Shown here piece by piece: positions 24,531 to 32,436 of a DNA stretch of 64,000 bases. A program made the translations under genes and the position numbers. Within the stretch, counting starts at the first letter, position 1. Every line of letters starts with the position of its first letter. Location of the stretch: assembly GCA_045649405.1 (NCBI GenBank), contig JAZRPW010000009.1, positions 1 to 64,000 of the forward strand. The letters run 5' to 3'. Under the pieces are notes generated by a model, which ran no database searches, was not told the origin of the DNA, and saw only the letters and a program-made list of their open reading frames with translations. The DNA is from RUG11462 sp045649405 (GTDB lineage Bacteria > Bacillota > Clostridia > Oscillospirales > Acutalibacteraceae).

Positions 24531-24974
24531 TTACGGGCAAATTGCGATATATTCCTTCATTAATTGATGTTGAATTTCTTTAATATCTACATCTTCTGTT
24601 GCTTCTTTTTTGCTAACATTACTATCTTTTTTGTGGTGCTTATTGGCTTTATTGAATTTTGGAATATAAATGTTTACTTTGTTCAAACTATGACCATTCG
24701 ATTTAAAAGAACTATGTATATATTGCTGAACAATTTCGCTGTTAATAATTCCGCAAATAAAATGAGCTTCATCTTCACCAATAAAATTGCCTTGCTTATC
24801 TTGTCTGATAATAATGGTGTGTTTCACGCATATAGTAGGTTTCTTTCCACCGTCAGCATTATTAGGGTGTAAAACTCTACCTGTTCCACTTTGCGAAAAG
24901 TCAAAACAAACAATATACGAACCGTTATCAGTTAGATACTGCAATAATGCTTTTATTACTTGTTCTTCGGTCAT
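24531..24974 (-). CDS. Hypothetical protein, restriction-methylase tail-like
   Basis: 147 residues. The central part (KPTICVKHTIIIRQD…DEAHFICGIINSEIVQQYIHSS…LNKVNIYIPKF) resembles the target-recognition tail of type IIG/Eco57I-like N6-adenine methylases, where a helical A-x-FICxxxNS is followed by a β/Pro segment. The N-terminal 40 residues are unlike that family. A Lys/His-rich stretch (NKANKHHKKDSNVSKK) lies near residue 110. ATG 24974 has GGAGGG upstream and overlaps the preceding stop (TAATG). Possibly a remodelled fragment of a lost restriction enzyme. Confidence 0.45.
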   Translation of the reverse strand: MTEEQVIKALLQYLTDNGSYIVCFDFSQSGTGRVLHPNNADGGKKPTICVKHTIIIRQDKQGNFIGEDEAHFICGIINSEIVQQYIHSSFKSNGHSLNKVNIYIPKFNKANKHHKKDSNVSKKEATEDVDIKEIQHQLMKEYIAICP

Positions 24975-25396
24975 TATGCATCCCTCCAAAGCGATCCATC
25001 AGTGAACAAGATTGCGTCTGCAAAGTAAGAGAACACCCGTATATGCTTGACTTTTGAATAAGTAGAACCATATCTTACTTGCATCAAATATCTTGGGATA
25101 TCCTTGCTTTCTAATTCATTATAATCTCTGGTCAACAAGCTGTGTCGCTCGCTATTTTTGACGTCATTTAAGAAATCATTAATAGAAGAATTGTTTTCAT
25201 TAATGATATTTAAAGTTTGATTTTTAGTATCAACTTCTACCTTACCAAACATCAAAATTAAATTATTTCTCCTATCTTCAAACGTTTTTCCCTCTCTGCA
25301 CTTCAAGTAATCAATAGCAGCTAAAGCTCCAGGGTATGGATCTCCACGGAAGTGTGCATTGCCTTGATAAATAACAGTATTTTCTCTTGAACGCAA
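24974..25396 (-). pseudogene. Probable 5'-truncated gene
   Basis: 140 codons from a TTG with no ribosome site and an in-frame stop just upstream. The body is well formed (VIYQGNAHFRGDPYPGALAAIDYLKC…GKVEVD…SERHSLLTRDY…IPRYLMQVRYGSTYSKVKHIRVFSYFADAILF). The first residues fall abruptly on the AT-rich flank of the Thoeris cassette, so the 5' part seems lost. Family not recognised; with the next gene it may be the tail of one former restriction-type protein. Confidence 0.45.
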
Positions 25397-25494
25397 TAAC
25401 TATTCAATCGAATAACGAGCATCCTCTCTTCTCACTTTGAATTTATAAGTTATTATTTTAGTATTTAAAATATGCAATAAGTACTTTTAAGTAA

Positions 25495-25537
25495 CTTACA
25501 ATAACTATTTATTATTGTGAGATAATTATTTGCGTAT
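25495..25537 (+). repeat. Left inverted repeat of the Thoeris cassette
   Basis: 43 bp, matching the reverse complement of 27701-27743 at 42/43 positions. Contains arms TTACAATAA and TTATTGT[G]A separated by the 7-bp spacer CTATTTA (25496-25520), then GATAATTATTTGCGTAT. It ends 15 bp before the TIR gene start. The layout fits a tyrosine-recombinase core site; the GATAAT could also serve as a -10 element reading into the gene. Confidence 0.85.
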
Positions 25538-25552
25538 AACAGAGGGATTTCA

Positions 25553-26263
25553 ATGTACAACTTTTTCTTTAGTTATTCTAGAAAAATCAATAAAGATATA
25601 ATTGAGCAATACATTACTAGTTTGGAAGAGTATGGATTTAAATTTTGGTATGATAAAGTAGATGTAGTGCTTGGCAAAAACATTAATGATGAGTTATATA
25701 ACGTACTGGCCGCATGCGAACATTGGAGCGGTATAGTTCTTTTTATGGACGATAGCTACTTTAATAAGGAGTGGTGCACAAAGGAACTCGAATATGCCTT
25801 AGGTAACAACATAACTGTATATCCAATACTGATAGGCATTTCAAAGCAGGATATACCAGATAAATACGAAGTATTAAAAAATCATAATTTGTGCACAATA
25901 CGAGTTAAAGACGATATTCAATATGCAGTACAAAAGACATTATTCCTTTTTTTAAGTACCGTAAATGTACCCGCAGAAAAACCTTTAGATGCGAAACAAC
26001 ATCAAACGTTAAATCGATTAGTTACTGATTTCAAGAATGCAAACTGGCAAACACCACATATATTGTTTATTTGCGATAATATTGCATTATGTTTGAGATA
26101 TATACTGCTAGAAAACGATTTAATAATAGATGAGACTATTAAAATTCTGTATAGCGTTATACATCTAACAACTAAAAAATATTATATTGACAGCGAAGTA
26201 TCTAGATTTCAAATTAGAATAGTTGTGAAGGCAACCAATTTGCTGTTAAAAATCTGTAATTAA
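25553..26263 (+). CDS. thsB: Thoeris ThsB-like TIR-domain protein
   Basis: 236 residues. The N-terminal TIR domain (1-135) shows FFFSYSRK, the αA/BB region ITSLEEYGFKFWYDKVDVVLG, IVLFMDDSYFNKEWCTKELEYAL with candidate catalytic Glu at 78/80, and YPILIGI. The C-terminal ~100 residues are helical and unassigned. In Thoeris, ThsB senses phage and makes a cyclic ADP-ribose-type signal that activates ThsA. Here it faces thsA convergently, overlapping it by 4 bp, whereas most described Thoeris genes are co-directional. The pair is bounded by inverted repeats. The ribosome site is AGAGGG. Confidence 0.85.
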   Translation: MYNFFFSYSRKINKDIIEQYITSLEEYGFKFWYDKVDVVLGKNINDELYNVLAACEHWSGIVLFMDDSYFNKEWCTKELEYALGNNITVYPILIGISKQDIPDKYEVLKNHNLCTIRVKDDIQYAVQKTLFLFLSTVNVPAEKPLDAKQHQTLNRLVTDFKNANWQTPHILFICDNIALCLRYILLENDLIIDETIKILYSVIHLTTKKYYIDSEVSRFQIRIVVKATNLLLKICN

Positions 26264-27687
26264 TTATTGTTATTCTTTATTGCATCTAAAATTTGGAAGA
26301 TGACTTTTACTAGAACATCAGGATCTGTGCTGTTTTTCAATATCTGTATGTGATTTTTTAGATATGGATAATGACTAATGTTTTTTTCAATATCCTTTAA
26401 TATCTCCATGGAAGCACCCTCGGTAGATCCTACGGGAATAAGATACATATTCTGAGCTTTAGCTCGCTCATAATCGTGTAAGACACCTTTCGAAGGCAAA
26501 TTGATCCCATCATAATACTGGTTGCCAAACAAAAAGATAGTTACCCCATTATTACAATATATATCGTTTCGCATAACCTCTTTGCTTTCGTTGTTCATAT
26601 GGTCAAGATTCCCGTTAATTAATGGTAATCTTTTTATATCTAGAGAATTGTTTAGGTTCAAATTGTTATCAACAACAGAGTTTAAGACACCGTTTTCAAT
26701 TTGAGGGCCTACTCCCTCAATGCACCCCGTGCAAATTTTATAGTTTTCTTTTGCCAAATCATATCCCAATTTGTACAAAAACATATCTGCATTTTTTTGT
26801 GTCCAATTGGCTGGCAGTTTTCTACAACTACCAGCAATATAGATGCTATTTAATAAATATTTTCTTTTTATAATTTCAAAAATTTGCGCGATTTCGTTGT
26901 ATGCGTCTATTTCAATTGTTTCTATGCCATATCTTTTTAAATCTGCAATTTTTAAGTTTTGTCTAACAACAGCGTATTCGAAGTCTTCTTCATTATCAAA
27001 GTCAATATGTGATGGTCTTTTAAAAACCGCATAATGAGTTCTTTTATTCTTATCAAATGTTAGTCTAATGCTTTTCAAAATATTAAATAAATCAGGATCA
27101 TTAAAACTATAGCCGAGAAATACAAATGTTTTATTAATTAAATCTCCATTTAATGCATTTATAAACTGGATATGGTTCCTTTCAAAAGCTTCATAGTCGC
27201 TCTTAGTTATCACCAATGATGATAAATCATCTATATCTCCGTGAAATTTATAAACTGTAGCATCTCGATTTCGTAAATTACATGTTAAATTCTTTGTAGA
27301 CTTTTTGACATCGACTAATTTTTGGAAATCATTTCGCAATGCATCTTCTATAAAGTGGTCATAATTTGTTGTCCAAAAAGTCTTTATTGGTAAAATTCCA
27401 ACAGCTTTGGCCAATGTGTAATTATTCTTATACTGGGAGAAACGATCAAGAATAGTATTGCAAAGAGCATTATACCCATTTGCATTTTCATAGTATTGAG
27501 CCAAAGAAATATAATCTGTTTCTTTATCTATGTCTAATTCTATATCTTGTGCGACATCGCGCAATAAATCTTTCCAGTCGCAAAATCCAGCTTCTCTAGA
27601 ATATCCAGCACCGGCAAAGACAGCTGCTTCATCTCTTATTATTGCTTCTGTAAATTTCTTTATAAATAATGCCTTTGAAATACTCAT
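26260..27687 (-). CDS. thsA: Thoeris ThsA-like SIR2-SLOG effector
   Basis: 475 residues. The N-terminal SIR2-like NADase domain has AVFAGAGYSREAGF (about 22-35), TFWTTNYDHFIE (about 103-114) and VYKFHGD (His about 147). From about residue 280 a C-terminal SLOG domain follows: IYIAGSCRKLP, CTGCIEGVGPQI, GVTIFLFGNQYYDG and YLIPVGSTEGAS. SIR2 + SLOG is the ThsA architecture: the SLOG domain binds the TIR-made signal and SIR2 then depletes NAD+. ATG 27687 has GGTGGAG upstream. Its upstream region is the same 43-bp repeat that precedes the TIR gene. Confidence 0.9.
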   Translation of the reverse strand: MSISKALFIKKFTEAIIRDEAAVFAGAGYSREAGFCDWKDLLRDVAQDIELDIDKETDYISLAQYYENANGYNALCNTILDRFSQYKNNYTLAKAVGILPIKTFWTTNYDHFIEDALRNDFQKLVDVKKSTKNLTCNLRNRDATVYKFHGDIDDLSSLVITKSDYEAFERNHIQFINALNGDLINKTFVFLGYSFNDPDLFNILKSIRLTFDKNKRTHYAVFKRPSHIDFDNEEDFEYAVVRQNLKIADLKRYGIETIEIDAYNEIAQIFEIIKRKYLLNSIYIAGSCRKLPANWTQKNADMFLYKLGYDLAKENYKICTGCIEGVGPQIENGVLNSVVDNNLNLNNSLDIKRLPLINGNLDHMNNESKEVMRNDIYCNNGVTIFLFGNQYYDGINLPSKGVLHDYERAKAQNMYLIPVGSTEGASMEILKDIEKNISHYPYLKNHIQILKNSTDPDVLVKVIFQILDAIKNNNN

Positions 27688-27700
27688 AATCATCTCCACC

Positions 27701-27743
27701 ATACGCAAATAATTATCTTACAATAATAAATAGTTATTGTAAG
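27701..27743 (-). repeat. Right inverted repeat of the Thoeris cassette
   Basis: Inverted partner of 25495-25537. Here both dyad arms are perfect (TTACAATAA / TTATTGTAA around CTATTTA, 27718-27742). It lies 13 bp before the thsA start on the minus strand and 53 bp before the recombinase gene on the plus strand, so it may act as operator or recombination site for both. Confidence 0.85.
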
Positions 27744-27796
27744 GTTTGTGTTATAATCTTACCAAAATCATTGAAATAACAATACGAGGTAAAATT

Positions 27797-28714
27797 ATGA
27801 AAAATATATCAATAAACTCAATTAATGAATTTATATCAACCAATAAATCAACTAAAAATCTTTCTGACAAAACAACATTAGCGTATTTGTCTGATTTAAA
27901 AAGCTTTGCGACATTTGTTGAAAATGAAACTTTTGACGAAAATATCATTCTAAAATATATCAATTATCTTACACAAGAGAAACAATTAAAAGATACTACA
28001 ATAAAAAGGAAATTAATTGTTCTTAAAATGTATTTTGCTTTTTTAATGGATAAAGATTATATAAACAAAAATTATTTCAACAACCATAAATTTAAATTTA
28101 GGCAAGAAAAACGATTGCCTAAAACATTAACAATTTTAGAAGCGAAAAAGATTCTTAATTTACTTAACAAGCAAGTTGAAATGTCGAAAACAGCATCACA
28201 AATTTTTTTATCAATAAGAAATTTAGCGTTGATAGATACTTTAATAAGTACGGGGATTCGAATATCCGAATTATCTAATATATCTTTAAGCGATATTGTT
28301 TTCTCTGAACACGTGATTCTTATCAAGGGAAAAGGCAGAAAACAACGTTTAATTTATATTTCCTGTCAACAAACCTGGGCCAACTTGGTTAATTGGATAA
28401 AATGTCGTGAAAAAAGTAATCCACAAACCGATATATTGTTTATAAACAAATATGGTAATCAGTTAGGAATACATGGTATTGAATACATATATAACGAGAT
28501 TAAAACAAAAGCAAAAATAAATCCAAAATCAACGCCACATTATTTGCGACATACATTTGCTACAAACTTACTTTCTAACGGAGCGGATTTGCGCTCTGTT
28601 CAGGAATTGCTTGGCCATTCAAGTATTGCTACAACAGAAATTTATACTGCTGTAACAACTAAAAGAAAAAAGCAAGTTTTGAACAAATATAATTATCGTA
28701 ATAAGCTTATTTGA
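27797..28714 (+). CDS. XerC/D-like tyrosine recombinase
   Basis: 305 residues. The N-terminal SAM-like domain (INEFISTNKSTKNLSDKTTLAYLSDLKSF) is followed by the catalytic domain with Arg in STGIRISELSNI, HYLRHTFATNLL, LLGHSSIATT and nucleophile Tyr in TEIYTAV. It is shorter than the element's integrase and unrelated in the arm domain. Enzymes of this type invert or excise DNA between short dyad sites. ATG 27797 has GAGGT 9 bp upstream. It begins 54 bp outside the right inverted repeat of the Thoeris cassette, strongly suggesting it acts there. A TATAAT (27754-27759) in the intervening DNA may be its -10. Confidence 0.92.
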   Translation: MKNISINSINEFISTNKSTKNLSDKTTLAYLSDLKSFATFVENETFDENIILKYINYLTQEKQLKDTTIKRKLIVLKMYFAFLMDKDYINKNYFNNHKFKFRQEKRLPKTLTILEAKKILNLLNKQVEMSKTASQIFLSIRNLALIDTLISTGIRISELSNISLSDIVFSEHVILIKGKGRKQRLIYISCQQTWANLVNWIKCREKSNPQTDILFINKYGNQLGIHGIEYIYNEIKTKAKINPKSTPHYLRHTFATNLLSNGADLRSVQELLGHSSIATTEIYTAVTTKRKKQVLNKYNYRNKLI

Positions 28715-28770
28715 TTGCTTTTTCGACAAAAATCTTATGTATTTATGTTAGTATATATTTATATATTTTT

Positions 28771-28792
28771 CAATTCTATTCAAGTTGAAAAC
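28771..28792 (+). promoter_or_regulatory. Shared CAATTCTATTCA…TGAAAA motif, site A
   Basis: CAATTCTATTCAAGTTGAAA(AC). The same motif recurs twice in the RHS divergent promoter (40211-40232, 40330-40351), with a partial copy upstream of the agrA-like gene. No gene start follows directly, so its role here is unclear. Confidence 0.4.
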
Positions 28793-28798
28793 ATAAAG

Positions 28799-28826
28799 AA
28801 AAAAGCCGTTTTCACGGCTTTTTATT
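28799..28826. terminator. Bidirectional terminator
   Basis: AAAAAAGCCGT-TTTC-ACGGCTTTTT between the convergent recombinase and XRE genes; it overlaps the last codons of the latter. Confidence 0.85.
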
Positions 28827-29180
28827 TAAATGTTTTATTAATGCATCCCATTCTTCATTGGTATAGTTTAAATTGCTTGCTAATCGAATAACGTTAATTA
28901 GCGAATTATTATTTTCGATATATTCAGCAATATCATCAGGAATGTTATTAATCCTTGTATGGTCAATCGCCGCCAGGTCGAACATTTTCAGTTTTTCTTT
29001 TTCGTTTAGTTTAAGACATTCTGAAAGTTTGTTAATAATTTCTTTATTTGGACTTCTTCGCCCGTTTTCTATATTACTTATATGAGAATAAGATATGTCC
29101 GTTAGTTTTGAAAGTTGTCGTTCAGAAAGCCCTCTTTCTGTTCTCAGCTTAGTTAAATATTTACCAAATTGATTATTCAT
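28812..29180 (-). CDS. XRE family transcriptional regulator
   Basis: 122 residues. N-terminal helix-turn-helix: FGKYLTKLRTERGLSERQLSKLTDISYSHISNIENGRRSP. The C-terminal half is helical (IPDDIAEYIENNNSLINVIRLASN) without an enzymatic motif. The start has AAGGAG 6 bp upstream. A dyad directly upstream is a likely autoregulatory operator. It lies between the Thoeris/recombinase cassette and the agr locus and might control either. Confidence 0.85.
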   Translation of the reverse strand: MNNQFGKYLTKLRTERGLSERQLSKLTDISYSHISNIENGRRSPNKEIINKLSECLKLNEKEKLKMFDLAAIDHTRINNIPDDIAEYIENNNSLINVIRLASNLNYTNEEWDALIKHLNKKP

Positions 29181-29190
29181 ATATACTCCT

Positions 29191-29214
29191 TGCAGCAGTA
29201 GATATGCATACTAC
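29191..29214 (-). promoter_or_regulatory. Putative operator dyad of the XRE gene
   Basis: Arms GCAGTAG and CTACTGC around a TATGCATAT centre, 11 bp upstream of the XRE start, overlapping the expected promoter/leader. Confidence 0.5.
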
Positions 29215-29254
29215 TGCATTTTAATAATCTATTTCAAAATTCTTTGTTAGTTAT

Positions 29255-29488
29255 TTATTCTTCTAGTTTTGTGAACAATTCGTCTTCAATTACATCCATT
29301 ATATGATGAACTGAAACATTATATTTAGTTAATTTATGTATTATGTTTTCGACAAACTGTTTGTCTGGCGATATATCATCAATATCAAAAACTACTTTGT
29401 CAATTTTGTAAGCTTTAATGCCGAAAACCTCAACATTTTCAAATTCTTCGATGTTTGCTGTTTTACTTTTTAATGTGTATTTAATCAT
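29255..29488 (-). CDS. DUF6514-like small protein
   Basis: 77 residues: IKYTLKSK…EVFGIKAYKI…VVFDIDDISPDKQFVENIIHKL…VSVHHIMDVIEDEL. The pattern DISxDKxxVexiixxl…hhixDViED is that of DUF6514, small clostridial proteins of unknown function. Ribosome site GAAGGATG. It is 74 bp upstream of the XRE gene on the same strand and may be cotranscribed, although the operator dyad lies between them. Confidence 0.65.
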   Translation of the reverse strand: MIKYTLKSKTANIEEFENVEVFGIKAYKIDKVVFDIDDISPDKQFVENIIHKLTKYNVSVHHIMDVIEDELFTKLEE

Positions 29489-29742
29489 TTTATCATCCTT
29501 CTCTAAAAATTTAGAATTATGATACTAAGTATTATTTAACACAATAGCATACACATTACTACTATAATAAGCGACGTAATATCACTAATTATATAAAGCT
29601 ACAAGTTTCTGTGTTTTTAAATATTTTCCATGATAATACTACAATAATTACTAAAAAAGTTTTGCTTTTTAGGTACAATTAACGAGTTTTTTTGATAATT
29701 AACATCTTGTTTAATAAATGTTTGCCTGTTTTGTAATAGAAA

Positions 29743-29777
29743 AACGGTTGAGAGTTTTAAACTCTCAACCGTTTGCT
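29743..29777 (-). terminator. Terminator after agrC-like gene
   Basis: AACGGTTGAGAGTTT / AAACTCTCAACCGTT perfect stem directly downstream of the kinase gene. The rest of 29489-29742 is AT-rich and holds no gene I can support. Confidence 0.8.
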
Positions 29778-29779
29778 TT

Positions 29780-31063
29780 TTATTTCACTAAAGGTATAAG
29801 TATTTGTATACAAAACTTTTTATTTTCTTCATACACTTCAACATATCCTTGGTTTCTTTCGGCAATGTCTTTAATAGACCTTATACCATATCCGTGTATG
29901 CTTTTGTTAGATTTAGTGGTATGCAACTCTGGATTATTTTTTAAAACCGAATCAATTATTGAATTTTTACAAATTATACTTTGATAATCGTTTTTAACCA
30001 TAAAACATAATTCAATTTCTGGTTCTTTAATATCTTTTATAGCTTCAATCGCATTATCAAGAAGATTTCCAAGCAAAATGGAAAGGTCTAAATCGCTTAT
30101 GTTATTAGTTTTTGAAGCATCTCCATATACTAAAATTTTTGAATTTTTGATATTACTAAGTTTTAAATTTACTATATAATCAATTATTCTGTTTCCGCAA
30201 TTAATAATCTTTCCTGTTGAATCTACTTTTGCTAATATATTGTCAAGATTATTTTTTGCAGATTCAAAGTCATTGTCTGATATTTTTGATTCAACTGATA
30301 ATAATTGATTCTTAATATCGTGTTTAATATGTCTTATTTGTGCATAGCTATCTGTCATATCTTGATATCTTTTATTTTCAAGAGCAAGCATTTGTTTGTA
30401 CAATTCTTTTTCGGATTTTAGTTTGTTGTTCTTGCTAATTTTATACACTAAATAATATATAGAAATGTTGGATATAACAATTAAAAAACAAGCTATTAAC
30501 AAATAACCATAAAGTTTAGAAATGTCATATGCAATAGCAATTTTCAAAAAGAATGCAAGTTCAAAAAATGCGGTTATAGGAAATAAAATTAACAAAAAAT
30601 AATCTTGAAATTTCATTGTATTATCTTGAACAACTTTTAAAATTAGTGATAATACAATCCATAATATAATTTTACTCATTGAAATGGCTAAAATTCTTCC
30701 TATGCCTACTTCACCAAAAACTAAAGCGACTGGTATCTTTAATACCATACTTATAAACACTGTAACTAATGAATTAACTATTATTAGTGCACCTTCAAAT
30801 GCAAAAGGTGCAACTATTCGTCTAAAAGTTGGTGATTGTTTATTAAAAATAGAATAAACAACAAGCATAAGAATGTTTATAATAGTAGCATTTGTTGAAA
30901 AACTTGTAAAAAATGCAACAGACGTATTAAAAGCAGCATGAATAAAAACAAACAACCAGAATAAATAATTATGTTTTATGCAGTTTTTGTTGAATGCAGT
31001 AATAAACCACATTGCTAAAAATGCATCTACAACGCAAGCTGATATTTCTATAAAATAATCCAT
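29780..31063 (-). CDS. AgrC-like quorum-sensing histidine kinase
   Basis: 427 residues. About six membrane segments in residues 1-210 (receptor for an extracellular peptide). Then a coiled-coil linker and a DHp segment with the phospho-acceptor His in IRHIKHDIKNQLLSVESKI. The GHKL ATPase follows: LLGNLLDNAIEAI (N box) and GYGIRSIKDIAERNQGYVEV (G boxes). This is the AgrC/GHKL type. It follows the response-regulator gene by 19 bp in the same operon. With the AgrB- and AgrD-like genes 1.4-2 kb upstream it makes a complete agr circuit. Confidence 0.88.
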   Translation of the reverse strand: MDYFIEISACVVDAFLAMWFITAFNKNCIKHNYLFWLFVFIHAAFNTSVAFFTSFSTNATIINILMLVVYSIFNKQSPTFRRIVAPFAFEGALIIVNSLVTVFISMVLKIPVALVFGEVGIGRILAISMSKIILWIVLSLILKVVQDNTMKFQDYFLLILFPITAFFELAFFLKIAIAYDISKLYGYLLIACFLIVISNISIYYLVYKISKNNKLKSEKELYKQMLALENKRYQDMTDSYAQIRHIKHDIKNQLLSVESKISDNDFESAKNNLDNILAKVDSTGKIINCGNRIIDYIVNLKLSNIKNSKILVYGDASKTNNISDLDLSILLGNLLDNAIEAIKDIKEPEIELCFMVKNDYQSIICKNSIIDSVLKNNPELHTTKSNKSIHGYGIRSIKDIAERNQGYVEVYEENKKFCIQILIPLVK

Positions 31064-31082
31064 TATTTTAAAATCCTTTTCA

Positions 31083-31796
31083 TTATTCTCTTATGTATTT
31101 TGCATATTCGTTTCTAACATTATTTAAATAAGTTCTTGAAATATTAAGTTCAGTTTCATTTTCTAATAGAACAGTGTTTTTATATATGCGCTTTATATAT
31201 TTCATATTTACAATAAATCCGGAATGAATTCTTATAAATTTATATTCTGAATAAAGATTTTCTAAATTCTTAATACTTTCTCTATATAAGTATTTTTCTC
31301 CATCAACGCATACTATTTCTGCATAATTTCTGTTGCTTTCAAAATACATGATATTCGAAAGAAAAACCTTTTTATTATAATATTTGTTTCCTAACACTAA
31401 AAATTTGTTGTTATAAAAAATTTCCTTCAGAGCAGAATATAGCGCTTCGCTAAGCTCTTTTTCTAAGTATGATTTTCTTATAAATCTAAACGGTCTAAAT
31501 TTAAGAGAAGTATACACATAATTGTCATGGTTAGATATGAATATTATAATTATATCTTTATTATTTTTCTTTAGAATTTCGGCAACATCGAAGCCGTTCA
31601 TACCGGGCATATCAATGTCCAAAAATATAATACCTATTTCGTTTGAAGTACAATATTTTAATGCCTGAGATGAGTTGCTAAAAGTTTCTATTGTGTAATT
31701 AAAATCACAATACAAACTTTTTGAAAGCAAGTTTTTAACGTTGTTATTTATAACAGATAATAATTGTTGGTCATCATCACAAATTACTATGTTCAT
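31083..31796 (-). CDS. AgrA-like LytTR response regulator
   Basis: 237 residues. The receiver domain has acidic residues in IVICDDDQQLL and the phospho-acceptor Asp in IGIIFLDIDMPGMNGFDVA. A LytTR DNA-binding domain follows (about 130-235): VLGNKYYNKKVFLSNIMYFES…YRESIKNLENLYSEYKFIRIHSGFIVNMKYI…ELNISRTYLNNV. Phosphorylated AgrA-type regulators activate agrBD and target genes. Ribosome site AAGGAG. Operon with the kinase. A copy of part of the shared CAATTCTATTCA…TGAAAA motif lies about 50 bp upstream. Confidence 0.9.
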   Translation of the reverse strand: MNIVICDDDQQLLSVINNNVKNLLSKSLYCDFNYTIETFSNSSQALKYCTSNEIGIIFLDIDMPGMNGFDVAEILKKNNKDIIIIFISNHDNYVYTSLKFRPFRFIRKSYLEKELSEALYSALKEIFYNNKFLVLGNKYYNKKVFLSNIMYFESNRNYAEIVCVDGEKYLYRESIKNLENLYSEYKFIRIHSGFIVNMKYIKRIYKNTVLLENETELNISRTYLNNVRNEYAKYIRE

Positions 31797-31840
31797 AAAA
31801 ATCTCCTTGTTATTTTAAAATATTTTATCATAATTACGTT

Positions 31841-31860
31841 TTATATTCAAGATGAAAATC
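31841..31860 (+). promoter_or_regulatory. Partial shared motif, site B
   Basis: TTATATTCAAGATGAAAATC resembles the second half of site A (TTCAAGTTGAAAAC). It lies between agrA-like and the divergent XRE gene, where autoregulation would be expected. Confidence 0.3.
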
Positions 31861-31982
31861 ATCTCAAACTCACAAAAACAAACGATATCTGTATTTGTTG
31901 CCTGAATATAACAAACACTACTTCTGTAAAATGAGAGATATTGTATTAAAATATAAGTAATACTTGTGAGGTTGTGTTTATT

Positions 31983-32402
31983 ATGAAAAACAAAAAATTA
32001 ACAAATAATACCCTTGGAAGCAAAATAGTATTTTTAAGAAATCAAAAGAAAATGTCGCAAATTCAATTGGCAACAAAAATAGGAATCACTCAAGAAAGCA
32101 TAAGTTCCGTTGAGTGTGGAAAATCATATCCTAAAACAGAAACATTAATTAAGATTGCTGAAACTTTAGGATGCAGTTTGGACTATCTGACAGGGATATC
32201 AGAAGTAAAGATGCCCGCAGTTTCTGCTGATTTATTGGATTCTCACCAAAAGCATTTGATAAACAATTATAAAAAGTGCAACAGAAAGAGTAAAGAGTTA
32301 ATGATTCTATTTTCTGATATTTTATCAAATAATGACATTCAAATTGAATTTTCTGATGGAAATACTATAATAAAAAACTTTATGTCTGATTATGAAAAAT
32401 AA
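31983..32402 (+). CDS. XRE family transcriptional regulator
   Basis: 139 residues. N-terminal HTH: LGSKIVFLRNQKKMSQIQLATKIGITQESISSVECGKSYPKTETLIKIAETLGCSLDYLTG. This is followed by an unassigned helical tail of about 70 residues. ATG 31983 (GAGGT upstream) is preferred to GTG 31974. It is transcribed divergently from agrA-like and convergently to agrD-like, i.e. nested inside the agr locus, and so probably regulates it. Confidence 0.85.
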   Translation: MKNKKLTNNTLGSKIVFLRNQKKMSQIQLATKIGITQESISSVECGKSYPKTETLIKIAETLGCSLDYLTGISEVKMPAVSADLLDSHQKHLINNYKKCNRKSKELMILFSDILSNNDIQIEFSDGNTIIKNFMSDYEK

Positions 32403-32436
32403 AGCGCATGCATTTTTAGTGCATACGCTTTATTTT
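32401..32436. terminator. Bidirectional terminator
   Basis: AAAGCGCATGCA / TGCATACGCTTT (one mismatch) followed by T's, between convergent XRE and agrD-like genes. Confidence 0.75.
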
